NCBI GenBank assembly: GCA_021464415.1
Contig: JAKCWG010000888.1
Span: forward strand, 62,001-126,000
Direction of reading: 5' to 3'
DNA length: 64,000 nt
Source of the DNA: Lonicera japonica
Taxonomy: Eukaryota; Streptophyta; Magnoliopsida; Dipsacales; Caprifoliaceae
Shown here: positions 62,698 to 64,000 of the stretch, piece after piece
How positions within the stretch are numbered: position 1 is the first letter of the stretch
Layout: each line of letters opens with the position of its first letter
Position numbers and translations under genes: made by a program
Notes under the pieces: generated by a model
What the model saw: the letters and a program-made list of their open reading frames with translations, nothing else
Databases searched by the model: none
What the model was told of the DNA's origin: nothing

Positions 62698-64000
62698 ACA
62701 ATCCGTGACTCCCGCAAGAACCCTAAAGACTCTTGAAAGCACCTTTTTGAGTCTAGAACTCACCCAAAAATACTCGAAACTGCTCCGGAGATTTTGTAGC
62801 CAAACAAACCTATTCCCAGAAGGATTTGTCGTGTGACAAATCCATTTTTAAGGCCTTTTGTCGTGCGACAAACCAGATTGTCGCATGACAAACCCCAATG
62901 ACCCAGACCATCCACTCCCTGACATCTTAGTCTGTCGGGATATCACTTCAGCTGTTTGTCGAGCAATATTGGTCCAATATCGCGCGTCAGTTCCACTTTT
63001 GGGAAGAATGTCGCGCGACAAACTCCTTCGAGCAGTATAAATAGGCCAACATCCCAAGGGTTTAGAGGGAGCAACTAGAACCCCAAGAAAGAGGGCTATT
63101 ATCTCTAAAAATCTGATTTTTTAAAGTTTAATTTACCAAGTTTTCAAGAAGTCTCGGAGTTCTCGATACTCGTCGTCTTGGATCTCAAAGTTGAATTCTC
63201 GACTATATCTGGAGGAGAAAAGTCTATATTCGTCGGATCATCCTTGGTCATATTATATTTTCTCTCTCTCTTATCTTATTTATATCATCGGGAAGGTAAC
63301 TAAAATCTCTTCTAGTAATCAAATAAGATATCTACATACTAGTTTTATTGTACTTTATTTTAGTAATTATAGATTTGTTTAATTCTTAATTAAATGTATT
63401 ATATATACGTACTTGCTTATTTTTTCAGAAGTATTATAAGTGAGTAGGGAATTGGCTTGCTTGGGCCAACATAAACCGAAAGCATTTACTTCCATTATCC
63501 TCGACTTAAATTGTTTATAATATATATTCATTATATCTGTTGCTTTGTTCACTTTCTAGCTGAATAAACTTATTGTCCAGTTACTGATAGTTTATTGTTT
63601 TCAAACAAAACTTTTTTTCGAAACTCTGATAAAATCATTTTCAAAATCAAAAGAAGTTAAGCTATTATCGTCCGGTTAAAACCAAGTTTTCAAAATTCAG
63701 ATTGATAAAGTTTACTTAGCGATTAAGCTCGGATATATTATGTCTTTCATATAGACTGCAATATATCTGATACACTCTCCTCAAAGAGTTCAATCACATA
63801 TTAAATTAATTCCAATAAAGATCTGATCTTTTCTAAAAAATAACCAAACGAGATAATTGAAATTGATATATGAGGAAACAATACCGAATCACTCTCATTT
63901 TAAAAACAGTTAAGATAAACTTTTGTCATTAATAGTCAGACTTTGACAAAACAAAACACCAGATTACAGAATACAAGGTTTTACCTCAAACATGGGAATG
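62698..64000 (+). repeat. Tat LTR in plus orientation, cut by the window end
   Basis: It starts TGTAGACACCACAATCCGTG and is collinear, in the opposite direction, with the LTRs at 16905 and 34083, but more diverged. Palindromes: 62825-62840, 62857-62872, 62877-62892, 63007-63022. An insert of about 250 bp (about 63305-63550), absent from the other two LTRs, includes a segment that lies in the leader of the Tat element at 33759-33835. Homology to the LTR resumes to the window end. Confidence 0.85.
63007..63044 (+). promoter_or_regulatory. Tat LTR promoter, clearest copy
   Basis: AATGTCGCGCGACAAA (63007-63022), 13 bp spacer, TATAAATAG (63036-63044). It is about 340 bp from the LTR start. The same spacing occurs in the other two Tat LTRs. 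Confidence 0.7.

Overview
This window is AT-rich nuclear DNA from a flowering plant, almost certainly a eudicot. The evidence is a CC-NB-ARC-LRR disease-resistance gene with GT-AG introns, plant-type Copia, chromovirus and Tat retrotransposons, and several plant MITEs. No species can be named from the sequence alone. I see no bacterial-style operons, rRNA, intact tRNA or CRISPR.

Layout. 1-16.9 kb is gene-free. It holds a Mutator-type MITE with a 9-bp target-site duplication (TSD) at 1050-1434 and a nested hairpin at 2179-2550. It also holds a 550-bp tandem duplication (5471-6574), a minisatellite (6.65-7.0 kb) and a block of diverged direct repeats carrying paired 18-bp palindromes (7.0-10.3 kb). 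A SINE-like unit (10.47 kb), a Harbinger-type element (12704-13591) and a MITE whose empty site survives next door (14821-15341) complete it. 16905-35592 is an 18.7-kb Ty3/Gypsy element of the Tat/Ogre lineage on the minus strand. It has 1.5-kb LTRs, gag, protease, RT, two RNase H domains and integrase, all decayed. Its 8-kb 3' region carries two genes in the opposite (plus) direction. One is spliced with a plant-mobile-domain-like product; the other is single-exon and DUF7745-like. 37.2-47.7 kb is the resistance gene on the minus strand, with a 7.25-kb intron invaded by Copia sequence. 48.7-54.8 kb is a young chromovirus with 635-bp LTRs and a perfect 5-bp TSD, inserted in an older MITE. 55.4-61.4 kb is a nearly intact Copia element on the minus strand. 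62.7-64 kb is the start of another Tat LTR in the opposite orientation.

The most interesting point is a shared promoter module. The palindrome TTTGTCGCGCGACAAA and its variants cluster 9-23 bp upstream of a TATA box in all three Tat LTRs, and again upstream of both antisense genes inside the Tat element. The captured genes therefore look as if they carry a copy of the element's own control module. A 1.3-kb tandem-repeat array lies inside the first intron of one of these antisense genes.

The only gene likely to serve the host is the resistance gene. Its two main exons join in frame across the transposon-filled intron. Everything else is mobile DNA or its debris.
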